Source: Shinisaurus crocodilurus | Lineage: Eukaryota; Chordata; Lepidosauria; Squamata; Shinisauridae | DNA length: 64,000 nucleotides | Assembly (NCBI GenBank): GCA_021292165.1 | Contig: CM037879.1 | Location: forward strand, 113,948,359-114,012,358 | Direction: 5' to 3' | Shown: positions 54,880-64,000 of the stretch, piece after piece | How the letters are laid out: each line of letters starts with the position of its first letter | Numbering within the stretch: the stretch's first letter is position 1 | The notes under the pieces: generated by a model | Databases searched by the model: none | What the model saw: the letters and a program-made list of their open reading frames with translations, nothing else | What the model was told of the DNA's origin: nothing | Translations under genes and position numbers: made by a program

Positions 54880-55115
54880 GCCAGTGTGGTGAGTGGTTAG
54901 AGTGTTGGACTGGGACTCGGCAGATCTGAGTTCTAGTCCTCACTCAGCCATGAAGCTCACTGGGTGACTTTGGGCCAGTCTCTGACTCTCAGCCTAACCT
55001 ACCTCACAGGGTTGTTGTGAGGATACAATGGAGAGGAGGAGAAGGAGGATTATGTAAGCCGCCTTGGGTTCCTTGCAGGAAAAAAGGCGGGGTATAAATA
55101 TAATAAATAAATAAA
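54880..55115 (+). mobile_element. tRNA-derived SINE (Sauria-like), full length
   Basis: GCCAGTGTGGTGAGTGG head (box A slightly degraded), GAGTTCTAGTCC box B, CACTGGGTGACTTTGGGCCAG body and a GGTATAAATATAATAAATAA tail. Confidence 0.87.
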
Positions 55116-55136
55116 GACACCCCAATTATGAACACT

Positions 55137-55345
55137 GCCTTATACCAGGTACGTGCATTAGCCCATTAAACCAACGGTATCTACTTTGAATGGTAGCAGG
55201 CCCCAAAATCCTCAAGCAGCCATAATTTCCAACCCACTTGCCTGAAATCCTTTTAACTGAAGAAGACTCAGGGATTGAACCTGAGACCTTATGCATGCAT
55301 GCATGCAAAGTATGTGCTACATCATTGAGCTATGCCACCTTCTCA
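55137..55345 (-). mobile_element. tRNA-Ala-related SINE, antisense
   Basis: Left part CTGCCTTATACCAGGTACG; right part GGGATTGAACCTGAGACC (box B complement) followed by GCATGCATGCATGCAAAG and CTACATCATTGAGCTATG (box A complement). On the minus strand this is CATAGCTCAATGATGTAGCA...GGTCTCAGGTTCAATCCC, a tRNA-Ala-like head. It is continuous with SINE body and lacks a proper acceptor stem, so it is not a functional tRNA gene. Confidence 0.7.
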
Positions 55346-56010
55346 GTTTAAATAAAGTAGAATAATAAACTAGAAAGTCAAAAGCTCCCTCTGGATGTTA
55401 TTTTGTGCGAAGGGGTTCCGTGCAATTCAATAGTAGTGGCAACCCACTGCTGGTCCTGCCCGCAACGTTGTGTCCAATTGCCTCATTCCACCCCTTACCT
55501 CCACACACTGAGGCCCCTCAATGTGTGGAGATTGGTGCCAGGGCCAGCATCAGTGGTAGGCATAGTTGGGAACCTGCTGATGGCCCACAACCCAGCGAGG
55601 ACCCACTAACAAGAGCCACGAGGACTTGCTTCTCTTTTTCACCATTGCAGCCCTGCTTGTTCACCTGCCTCTCACTCTGGCCCAGACAATGGTGGTGGTG
55701 AGAAGGAGGAGCAGCAGATGCCATTGCTGACTTGCTCACTGGCCCTCTGCCTCTTAAGCAAGCAAGCAAGCAAGTGCTAGCAAAGAGGAGCGATAGCAAC
55801 TTGTGGCAATGGTGGTGAGAAGGCAAACTCACAGAGGGAGGGGCCCAATGAGGGTGACTTACCCAAGGGCCCTCCAAAACCTGGAGCCAGCACTGATTGG
55901 GGTGGAGATAGCCTAGTGGGCACAACTTCAGGGGTGGGGCCAGCAACACGGCCCCACTACCCTTTCGTCGCCTGGAGCCCCTTCACATGGAATAATGCAT
56001 GGAGGGCGCT
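55346..56010. other. No recognised gene
   Basis: Frames at 55403-55701 and antisense 55518-55949 overlap each other and have no domain. An (AAGC)n tract lies at about 55758-55773. Confidence 0.35.
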
Positions 56011-56023
56011 ATAACTAGGGACA

Positions 56024-56303
56024 GTTATAGTCATATAATTATGACTTGTAATATTAAATGCAAAAGGGGTCAATTAAAGAAAAATAATTTTAAGGATATT
56101 TGGGGTTTATTTTTGGAATATGTGTTGAAAAGGGGGAAAGGGAGTTTACCCTGTCAAGATATGTTGTATTTTTGGAATAATGAACAATTATAGAGTTATT
56201 GGATTGTTTGGTCCCATGGTGATGGGAGCACAATATTAGTTATGTGTGTATGTTATTTTCTTTGTATTGTTTTAAAATTTAATAAAATATTAAAAAAAAT
56301 AAA
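56024..56303 (+). mobile_element. Truncated L1-like LINE with 13 bp duplication
   Basis: About 280 bp. The forward translation (CKRGQLKKNNFKDIWGLFLEYVLKRGKGSLPCQDMLYFWNN) resembles the extreme C-terminus of an L1/Tx1-type ORF2. The 3' end is AT-rich, with AATAAAATATTAAAAAAAAT. ATAACTAGGGACA is duplicated exactly at 56011-56023 and 56304-56316. The perfect duplication indicates a recent, heavily 5'-truncated insertion. Confidence 0.82.
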
Positions 56304-56668
56304 ATAACTAGGGACACTTCTTGTTTCAGTTTCCCTAACATGCATTCTCAAGTGTTTGGAAGAACTATGCATGCCTGTCTTAAAGTTGGGCAATCATACA
56401 ATCATAGAAAAGTAGAGTTGGAAGGGGCCTACAAGGCCATTGAGCCCAACCCCCTGCCCAATGCAGGAATCCAGGTCAAAGTATCCCTGACAGATGGCCG
56501 TCCAGCCGCACCTTGAATGCCTCCAGATTGGGAGAGCCCACCACCTCCCTAGGTAATTGGTTCCATTGTCTTATTGCTCTAACAGTCAGGAATTTTTTTC
56601 TGATGTTTAGGTGGAATCTGGGTTCCTGTAACTTGAGCCCATTATTCCGTGTCCTGCAAACTGGGATG

Positions 56669-56897
56669 ATTTTTTATTTTATTTTTTTATTATTATTATA
56701 TTTATACCCCACCTTTTTTCCCTGCAAGGAACCCAAGGCGGCTTACATAATCCTCCTCCTCCTCTCCATGTTATCCTCACAACAACCCTGTGAGGTAGGT
56801 TAGGCTGAGAGTCAGTGACTGGCCCAAAGTCACCCAGTGAGTTTCATGGCCAAGCGGGGACTAGAACCCAGATCTCCTGAGTCTCAGTCCAACACTC
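56669..56897 (-). mobile_element. tRNA-derived SINE (Sauria-like) inside CR1
   Basis: From a T-rich tail through TTATACCCCACCTTTTTTCC to GGACTAGAACCC (box B complement) and CAGTCCAACACTC. The first ~20 bp of the head (with box A) are missing. CR1 continues as GAGAAGAGATCC directly after. No clean target duplication, so the insertion may have been accompanied by deletion. Confidence 0.85.
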
Positions 56898-57121
56898 GAG
56901 AAGAGATCCTGGCCCTCCTCTGTGTGACAACCCTTCAAGCACTGGAAGAGTGCGATCATATCTCCCCTCAGTCTCCTCTTCTGAAGGTTAAACATGCCCA
57001 GTTCTTTCAGTCTCTCCTCATAGGGCCTTGTTTCCAGTCCCTTAATCATCTTTGTTACCCTCCTCTGAACCCTCTCCAGTTTGTCTACGTCCTTCCTAAA
57101 GTGTGGTGCCCAGAACTGGAC

Positions 57122-58116
57122 TCAGTACTCAAGATGAGGCCTAACCAGTGCTGAGTAAAGGGGAATTATCACTTCCCGCAATTTGTAAGCTATACTTCTA
57201 TTAATGCAACCCAAAATAGCATTTGCCTTCTTTGCAGCCACATCACAATGCTGGCTCATATTCAGCTTGTGATCTACAACAATTCCAAGATCCTTCTCAC
57301 TTGTAGTATTGTTGAGCCAAGTGTCCCCCATTCTGTAACTGTGCGCTTGGTTTCTTTTCCCTAGGTGCAGCACTTGGCATTTATCCCTATTAAAATTCAT
57401 TTTGTTGTTTTCAGCCCAGCGCTCCAGCCTATCGAGATCTCTTTGAATTTTGTTTCTGTCTTCCAGAATATTGGCTATTCCACCCAACTTTGTGTCGTCT
57501 GCAAATTTGATAAGCATTCCCTGTACCTCCTCATCCAAGTCATTAATAAAAATGTTGAAGAGCACTGGGCCCAGGACCAGCCCTGTGGTACCCCACTCGT
57601 TACCTCTCCCCAGTTTGAGAAGGAACCGTTGATAAGCACTCTTTGAGTCCGATTCTGTAGCCAATTGTGGATCCACATGATAGTTGTTCCATCTAGCCCA
57701 CTTTTAGCTAGCTTGCTAATCAGGATATCATGAGGCACTTTGTCGAAAGCTTTGCTGAAGTCCAGATATATAATGTCCACAGCATTCCCACAGTCCACAA
57801 GGGAGGTTACCCGATCAAAAAATGAGATCAGATTAGTCTGGCAGGATTTGTTCTTGACAAATCTATGCTGGCTTCTGGTAATCACTGCATTGTTTTCAAG
57901 GTGCTTGCAGACTGACTTCTTTATAATCTGCTCCAAAATTTTCCCAGGGATTGATGTCAGACTGACTGGTCTGTAGTTCCCAGGTAGGGGTGGACTGTAT
58001 CGCCTCGCGGGGTGTAGCGGGCTGAAATCGGCTCCGCTCACGCCCGAGCGAGGCTCACGTGGGCCTACCTGAATCCGGCGGCGGCTTGCCTCTCTGCGGC
58101 GAGCCGCCCGCGCCAC
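57122..58116 (-). pseudogene. CR1 reverse transcriptase, broken
   Basis: Two overlapping antisense frames carry the RT. The upstream one (58116-57475) starts in the CpG-rich insert, then gives NYRPVSLTSIPGKILEQIIKKS through VTSGVPQGWSWAQ, where it leaves the RT frame. The downstream one (57676-57122) carries LGPVLFNIFINDLDEEVQGMLIKFADDTKLGG onward. The catalytic FADD is present. The GVPQG of this copy keeps the glycine that is Val in the copy at 3309, but a small deletion immediately after it breaks the frame. Non-functional. Confidence 0.85.
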
Positions 58117-58485
58117 CCATGCTGGTCCATTGCGTCACTTCCGGCATGCTGGAATTGACGTGACAGGAACCTGCGCCGGCGCGCTGGACCCCCGCACTAT
58201 GTTTTTGGCGGGGAAACCAGGGCAACAGGACTTAAATAGGCCTTTTGCCCTGGTTTCCCTGCAAAAAATGTAGCGTGGGGGTCCAGCGCGCCGGCGCAGG
58301 GTCCCATCGCATCAATTCCGGCGTGCTGGAAGTGACGTGCTGGGACCAGTGCGGCCGGCGCTGGCAGCTCGAGCGGCGCGGAGAACAGCTCCGCACCGCT
58401 CAGAAGAATGAGGCGGGGGACCGCCACCACAGAGAGGTGAGGCAGCGGCGAGGCTGCCCCCCGGGCAGGTTTGTCCCCACCTCTA
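57985..58485. mobile_element. CpG-rich fold-back hAT-like element, copy C (best preserved)
   Basis: A 501 bp element whose ends are fixed by the intact CR1: ..AGTTCCCAGG then TAGGGGTGGAC...GTCCCCACCTCTA, then TCAGGTTCCTCC. CAGG is present on both sides (57981-57984, 58487-58490); if a longer hAT duplication existed, one side has lost bases. The whole element is a nested palindrome. The outer pair is GCGAGCCGCC / GGCGGC-type, followed by CATTGCGTCACTTCCGGC / GGAAGTGACGTGCTGGGACC, then CTGCGCCGGCGCGCTGGACC / GGTCCAGCGCGCCGGCGCAG, and the innermost GGCGGGGAAACCAGGGCAAC / TTGCCCTGGTTTCCC. No transposase. Confidence 0.82.
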
Positions 58486-58788
58486 TCAGGTTCCTCCTTC
58501 TTGCCCTTTTTGAAGATGGGAACAACATTTGCCCTCCTCCAGTCGTCTGGCACTTCACCTGTCCTCCATGATTTCTCAAAGATAATAGACAGTGGTTCTG
58601 AGAGTTCTTCTGCCAGTTCCTTTATTACTCTAGGATGCAGCTCGTCGGGCCCTGGAGATTTAAACTCATTCAAGTAATCAGGTGTTCCTTGACCGTTTGC
58701 CTATCAACCTCAAGCTGCAATCCTGCCCCTTCAGTCTGCACTTCAGGTTTGCCAGGGACATAAACTCTCTTTTGGGAGAAGAGCGAGC

Positions 58789-59145
58789 AAATGGCAGTAC
58801 TTGGAAGGGTTGAGAAACATGGATTCACATTCCATCTCCTGAAGTATACATGCTTATAGGCACACACCTTCTTCTTCCTCTGTGACCCTTTGTGGGATTT
58901 ACTTGTGTTCTCTTTTGGCATTTGCAGAGTGGCGGTGGTGGGGTTGTTTGTTTTTGTTTGCTTTCAGGCATGGGGAAGGATGTGTTTGGGTTTTAGGTTT
59001 TTTTTTTTTTCTTTTAAAGGTTGCTGTTTAAACTTTTGTAAGTTTCATTTTATTGTTTGAATGCTGTATTTGTGTTCATCTTTGTGAGCCGCTTTGGGGC
59101 AGGTGGGGTGGGCTGGCTCTTTGGCTGAAAGGCAGCATAGAAATA
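58789..59145 (+). mobile_element. LINE 3' tail-like fragment
   Basis: At about 58990-59145, TTTTATTGTTTGAATGCTG and GTGAGCCGCTTTGGGGCAGG followed by GAAAGGCAGCATAGAAATA resemble an L2/CR1 3' UTR end. The remainder shows nothing recognisable. Confidence 0.4.
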
Positions 59146-60700
59146 AGGAATAACATAACATGGAACTTATCACACATCCTCACCAACAAACAGTGCCCTT
59201 TCCTACCTTTCAAGCTTTATTATTGGATCAATAATCAGACTCCAAGCGAACTGAGTCACCACCACTTTGGCACACTGGTAGCACTAGTGCCTTGAGCAAG
59301 TGACAGTCTCTCAAGCTGCATAGCAAAAGTGCGCTGAACTTGTGGGATTTCTAGCCTCTGAGCCTCTGTAGTAAGAGGCACAGCGGCCCCGCAGCCTTAA
59401 GCAATATAGATACCAACTGCAACAAAGTTAGGAAATTCAAAGTCATGTTTTCTACAATGACTGTAAATCAGCCAGCTTGTAAAAAAGCAAAAAGTAAAAA
59501 AAGGAAGGCAGATGGAGGTAACAGATTATTTTCCATGGATCCTAAGCTATTCTTCATTTTAAACATCTTGTTAACCCTAGTGGTGAGCTTTTCTCCTGAT
59601 AGGGAACAATAACCTCAAATAAGTAACGTACGGTAGGGGAAAAAAAGACAAAGATAAATGCTGAATATAAGCTGCTTGCTGAAGAATCAAGCATAAGCAG
59701 GAGGAAAAAGGCACTTCCAACCTTACCAGTAGTTAGTATGTCATTGTGAGGAATGACCCTTAAATTTCTGATTAAGAATGTGGCACTGAAGTCAGGAGAA
59801 AGTTCAAATAGCTTCGGTCCTGCCAAGTTCTTTTAATACATGTGATAGTCCTTGCAATGTAGGCTGTACAATGTTGTCTTCCAGGAACAATTGCTTTATT
59901 GCTTACAAGAGAATGCAAATTTATATACAAGTATAAAAGCATGCCTTTGGAAGCTCATGGGTGAGACATAAAAAGGTAGCCCAATCCCCTCCCAGATTAT
60001 TGTAAAATCCCACAGAACAAGAACTCCCAGATTACCCCACATGACATAATAACAAATTAGATTTTGTAGAGAGAAAATTACCTATACTGTAATCTATATT
60101 TAACCCATAAGCAATGCTGTTAAATTGGTTAATAAATTCTCCAACTGAAGCCTTCCCATTTTGTATTTTAAAATTAATTTGTGATGTGAACCCAACCAAG
60201 GTAAGAAGGCTAGAAAATTAAACATGGTTTCCGTAAATATACATAAGTAATCAGGTTATGTACTGTATGGGTGTTTCCAGATGCAGGGCTCCTAGCGCTA
60301 CCAATCAAAAGACATTGGGTGTAGCTATTCCATCATTTCTTCCATAACATAGTTTTTTTGTGGAAAGAAAAAGAAAGTTGGACGAAGTGGTGGGAAAACA
60401 CAGGCGGCTTACAAATTGAAGGTGAGGATATCTAGACTCTCCATAAAATTTTTGTGAATGAGGCAGGGTAACTGCACAATAAAAGCCTTGCCCGGGAGCA
60501 CCCAGCTCAAGAAGCAAGCAATGTAATACTTCTGAAATGGTATTTCTTAAGAAATGAGTCTATTCCTAACTTTTTATTTTCAGCATCCTATACATACATA
60601 TCTCTAGTCCACTGCAGATAGTGATTGTACTGCATACCCCTTTTTTCTTGAATTGCACAGAATACATTGACAAAGCTCAGCCTGTGAATTGCTCTTCTGT
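59146..60700. other. No gene; possible antisense LTR near 59860-60200
   Basis: The minus strand has TATAAATTTGC at about 59920-59930 and AATAAAGCAATTG at about 59891-59903, in LTR-like order, but I found no TG...CA ends with duplication. Otherwise single-copy, with frames at 59053, 59554 and 60305 lacking domains. Confidence 0.3.
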
Positions 60701-61130
60701 TAGCGTGCCCATGTGTCCTCTTTTACACAGAATGGTCCTGTATTTGAAGGGCTGCCAGAGGACTGTCCTCTGTTTTGAAGGTGTCCTCTATTTGAAGGGC
60801 TGCCCAGTCCAAGTCCAGTTTAAAGATAAAGAGCCATCAGAAGGAAGAGCTTCTGCAGCCCATCATCTGCACCATGAAGGTACCCATCATCAACAGCACC
60901 TGGACAGCAGACTGAGCAAGGCACAGAGGTCCCCTGGTCACAGTCTTCCACGCTATGGTGAGATGCTCAGACATTTAGAAACAATGATTATAATTGAAAT
61001 AGAGATACAGTAGTATTTCTATTTAAATTATAATCATTGTTTCTAAATTTGCATCTATACATATACATTAGAATATGCAAATGTTATTCAGACCTGTGCC
61101 CTCTTTTGTCCTCCTTCTTGATGATGTATT
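60701..61130 (-). mobile_element. hAT-like repeat with AGGGTGGCCA / AAAGAGGACA ends, copy 3
   Basis: The plus strand starts TAGCGTGCCCATGTGTCC (the decayed TAGGGTGGCCATGT end) and runs through CCCAGTCCAAGTCCAGTTTA and TGGTCACAGTCTTCC to CCTCTTTTGTCCTCC. It contains a palindrome at about 60973-61050 (TTTAGAAACAATGATTATAA and its mirror) not seen as such in copies 1 and 2. Confidence 0.7.
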
Positions 61131-61709
61131 TTCTCTTTTTGGCAGTTCAGAAGTGGCAATTCATACCTCTGTTCCAAATCCTTAGGAATGGGGACAAAAA
61201 GCCATGACGTTTCAATACAGCAGCACATTTTATAACTGTTTATTTTAGTTCCTTGTTGACGGAGAGAGATGTCAGTAAAGAAGAGTTTTTCCTAATGGGT
61301 GTTTATGAACTGTTTATAGCAGTTCATCAATGTTCACCTGGATAGAGCACAGGACAAACATGTAAGCATGCAGGAGTGAGATTATAAAGCTGCCATTCAA
61401 AAGCATTTTGGGGGCAATCTTCTTGTATTGTTCACAGTCTCCTGGAATAAATGCAGGCTGTGGTGATGTAGATGCTGAGATATAATCTTAGGTAAAATGG
61501 TGTGAGAGGTTGCTCTTATGCCTGAAAGAAACCCCGACAGTGACCATGTATTGTGGGAAAGGCTTCATAAGGACAGAAGGCTCATGACAAGAGGAGGAAG
61601 GCCCAACTAACTGCCATGTTTTATTTGTGCCATTTCAACAGCTCCCTCATCATGGTGCCTCAGTAAGGACGGAAGGAGGAAGAAAGGCTTGTCTGATGTG
61701 GACCTGTGA

Positions 61710-61743
<34 letters not shown>

Positions 61744-61778
61744 AGTGAGGCTGTATTTGGCCCTAAAGAGAAGCTTCC
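61131..61778. other. Single-copy DNA with an (AAC)n tract
   Basis: No gene. (AAC)n with about 10 units is at 61711-61741. Confidence 0.5.
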
Positions 61779-61842
61779 CAAATCCTATGCATCTTTACTC
61801 AGGCATTAGTCTCATTGAGCTCTATGCAGTTTAAGATTGCAG
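61779..61842. mobile_element. Palindromic MITE fragment
   Basis: AATCCTATGCATCTTTACTC and GTCTCATTGAGCTCTATGC correspond to one half of the 29925/40672 family. Confidence 0.5.
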
Positions 61843-61928
61843 ATGTAATGACAAATAGTGATTCAAAATTGACTTAGATTATTATCAACATGATGGGTAT
61901 TGTAGTTACTTTATACTACAATTATATA

Positions 61929-61995
61929 CATGTCTACATTGAAGCATGAACCATTGAGTTCAATGGAACTTAATCTCAGATATAGGCATATATTC
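61929..61995. mobile_element. Palindromic MITE fragment
   Basis: ACATGTCTACATTGAAGC, then ATTGAGTTCAATGGAACTTA, is an eroded piece of the same family as 29925. Confidence 0.5.
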
Positions 61996-62006
61996 AAAAT
62001 ATAACC

Positions 62007-62112
62007 TAGTAAGAGCACAATCCTATGCATGTTTAGACAGAAAAAAGTCCTACAGCTCCCATGCTGGCTGGGGAATGCTGGGAGTTGTAGTACTTTTTTT
62101 TGTCTAAACATA
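62007..62112. mobile_element. Palindromic hairpin MITE, copy 2
   Basis: AATCCTATGCATGTTTAGAC with TCCTACAGCTCCCA on the left; TGGGAGTTGTAGTACTTTTT and GTCTAAACAT on the right. Same family as 667-800. The last bases of the right arm are missing and a CR1 fragment follows directly. Confidence 0.7.
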
Positions 62113-62240
62113 GAACCATAGAATAGTAGAGTTGGAAGGGTCCTATAAGGACATCGAGTCCAACCCCCCGCTCAATGCAGGAACCCAAGTCAAAGCATCC
62201 CCGACAGAAGGCTGTCCAGCTGCACCTTGAATGCCTCCAG
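62113..62240 (-). mobile_element. CR1 3' terminal fragment
   Basis: CATAGAATAGTAGAGTTGG to CTGCACCTTGAATGCCTCC matches the 3' UTR and end of ORF2 of the CR1 at 3225. It abuts, and may have truncated, the hairpin MITE. Confidence 0.85.
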
Positions 62241-63208
62241 TAGGATAGTACCCTTAGTCAATGTTTTGGTATCATGATAAAAGCTGAAGATATTCAGGCT
62301 TAGTAGTAGTAATTAAATGCACCAGCTTAGTTGTAGATCATTACATTTTATCATTATTTTCTAATGATTTAGTAATTATTACTGTTTGTATATATCAGTG
62401 ACACTGGCTTGACAATTTTAACTCCTCTTTCTTGCTTCTTCAACTAACCTTGGCATTCCACTTTACTGCTAGGACATGTTATTCTTCCTTCAGCATGGTT
62501 CCTATAGCAGCATACACCCTTTGGCAGTGTATTCTTTTCCTTTTAAAATAAATAAATAAATAACAGATAATTGCAAAATGTTTTAATGAACGGCTTCTGA
62601 CTTCAGTATCTAACATTTTCAAATTCATTTCCTTTGTGACTTTAAAAACAAGTGTTTATTTAGAAAATGCCTTCAGCAAGGATTCATTGGGGGATTTATT
62701 TTATGTCATAGATTGAATTATTTCTTGTTTATTCTCCTCACTTGAAATGCATAATTAATATTTCACAGCATGCTCAGATTAGTAGTTACATTTGCTTCTT
62801 TGCTTAATTTTTAAAAGTCACTTACAGTGCTCTTACTGAGACTTAGCCTTAGTGCTCTCACAGCGCAACCCATACATCAGGTTAAATATTTGAGTAAAGT
62901 GAGCACTAAAGCTTCTTTTAAATCAAGAACACTTACTTACCATGTTGTCTTCAAAGGGCGCTCCCAGACAGGATTTATTTTGGGCACTGGGTGTGCTGCT
63001 TGTTTGCTTCTGATACCCACTGTGCAATGGGAACTTCAGCAGGTTCTGTTGCTCTGCATCTCCATACAAGTGACAAACTGGTATGGACAGTTGGCTTCCT
63101 TTCTATACTCAAAAGGGGCTGCAGAAGACACATGTTAAGAGCCTCATCAAGAGAAACAGGTATGTTTCTCTGAGCAACTTCCTTGAAAGGTATTGTGTTT
63201 TGTAAATT

Positions 63209-63244
<36 letters not shown>

Positions 63245-64000
63245 TCTTTCTCTCTCTCTTCATATTTTGATAAGTTAATGTCCATTGTGAGCAACTCAGC
63301 ACAGTCCACTATGAGAAAGCAGCATATAAATAAACTAAATTAAACCGTGCTAGTGGTTGGGCACTATTCTCTTCCACTTCTGCTCCCCCTGCCCACTATG
63401 GCCCATCTATCCCAATTGCAAGTGTCTCTATATCAGAGCCACCCTCTGAAAATAGAATTCACACGAATCAAACAAAAGGTGCAGGCAGTGCTTCCAACTC
63501 TTATGCTGGTATCCATAAATACCTCTTGCCTAAATTAATGTCCCTTAAGTCAGAATGTAAGGGCACTGGTTAATAGGATCTGGTCATTCTTATGGTCTAG
63601 ATTTCATAACTATATATCACATCATGGTTGTATTTTTTTTTTTATCGACTTTAGCTGCAATCCAACACAAGGCAGGTGTAAGCCTACAGATTTCACAGGG
63701 CTTAAGTATGCACCATTCTCTGTTGGGTTGTGGTGGTCCTTTAATTTTAGCTCCTTCCATGCATTAATCATGTGAAGGGGGTGAGGTTGGTACCTGAAAG
63801 AAAACTGTGATGTCCACAAGAAAAGCAGAGCAGGAATGAATTAGAAAAGATGTCCATCCACTTTGAGTTCCAAGGTATCCAAATTTGTTAGTCTGCTTAT
63901 TTTTCAAAGTTATGCATAGCAAGCTCCTTTTTCAGTGTCTTTCTATTCGGTGTCTGAATTGCAGTGACACAATACTCTTCGCTTTGCCCCTATACAACAC
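62241..64000. other. Single-copy DNA, no gene seen
   Basis: AT-rich; a (TC)n tract is at about 63211-63262. Frames at 62827-63173 and 63347-63538 show no domain. No recognised transposon ends. Confidence 0.45.

Larger units (their letters stand above)
56396..58788 (-). mobile_element. CR1 LINE, second copy, interrupted by a SINE and a CpG-rich element
   Basis: Antisense CR1 closely related to 3225-5790. It covers the 3' UTR through the reverse transcriptase to FSQKRVY..GKPEVQTEGA, where it is 5'-truncated. The reverse frames show FADDTKLGG, LDFSKAFDKVPHDI and GNYRPVSLTSIPGKI. Insertions are an antisense SINE at 56669-56897 and the fold-back element at 57985-58485. A deletion near 57580 (the intact copy's equivalent of GPRPETCGTPLV) and a 2 bp loss near 58674 shift the frame, so the copy is inactive. 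Confidence 0.9.

Noticed and set aside
55250..55345. tRNA-Ala gene on the minus strand
   Set aside because: Only box A-like and box B-like blocks are present, there is no acceptor stem, and the sequence continues into SINE body. The same applies to 51040-51095.
56861..57049. Short antisense frame [26 protein letters not shown] as a separate gene
   Set aside because: It is the C-terminal part of the CR1 ORF2 at 56396-58788, cut off by the SINE insertion.

Overview
This 64 kb window is vertebrate nuclear DNA and probably comes from a squamate reptile (a lizard). The evidence is the repeat content: CR1, L2 and L1-type LINEs together; a tRNA-headed SINE of the kind common in squamates (box A/B head, 3' tail ending in ATAAATAAATA); many short palindromic DNA transposons of hAT and Tc1/mariner type; and solo LTRs. 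I recognise no exon of a host protein-coding gene, no intact rRNA or tRNA gene and no bacterial feature. The window looks like a gene desert or a very large intron. Every long reading frame I can explain belongs to a retroelement, a minisatellite or a CpG-rich transposon.

Layout. 0-3 kb: small MITEs and an L2 tail. 3.2-5.8 kb: a young antisense CR1 whose 860-codon frame is still open. 7.6-9.4 kb: hAT MITEs with 7/8 or 8/8 bp target duplications beside a fossil LINE. 11.8-12.5 kb: a TA-flanked mariner-like MITE holding a CpG-rich fold-back hAT element. 12.65-17.8 kb: one nested stack in which an old LINE is split by a hAT MITE and by a palindromic MITE; the palindromic MITE appears to be split by an L2, and the L2 by a solo LTR and two SINEs. 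18.1-20.5 kb: another palindromic MITE, a second mariner-like MITE and a second solo LTR of the same family. 23.7-25.0 kb: a C-rich minisatellite inside an unassigned retroelement-like repeat. 25.1-25.8 kb: a 700 bp GC-rich hAT element with a perfect 8 bp duplication. 27.6-29.5 kb: a CR1-clade tail split by a truncated L1 with a 15 bp duplication. 31.2-31.8 kb: an antisense solo LTR with a 4 bp duplication. 36.4-38.7 kb: a MITE within a MITE and a ~420 bp inverted duplication. 39.2-40.8 kb: a hairpin MITE and another CpG-rich fold-back element. 46-52 kb: scattered repeat copies in otherwise single-copy DNA. 54.9-58.8 kb: SINEs, a truncated LINE with a 13 bp duplication, and a second CR1 interrupted by a SINE and by a CpG-rich fold-back element. 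58.9-64 kb: LINE tails, small MITEs and single-copy DNA.

The parts do not form a pathway. What the window offers is a readable order of insertions. The least expected structure is the set of CpG-rich fold-back elements at 12.05, 25.1, 40.1 and 58.0 kb, with a fragment at 18.9 kb. They have different terminal repeats but share an internal GC-rich hairpin and paired motifs resembling ETS and CRE promoter sites.
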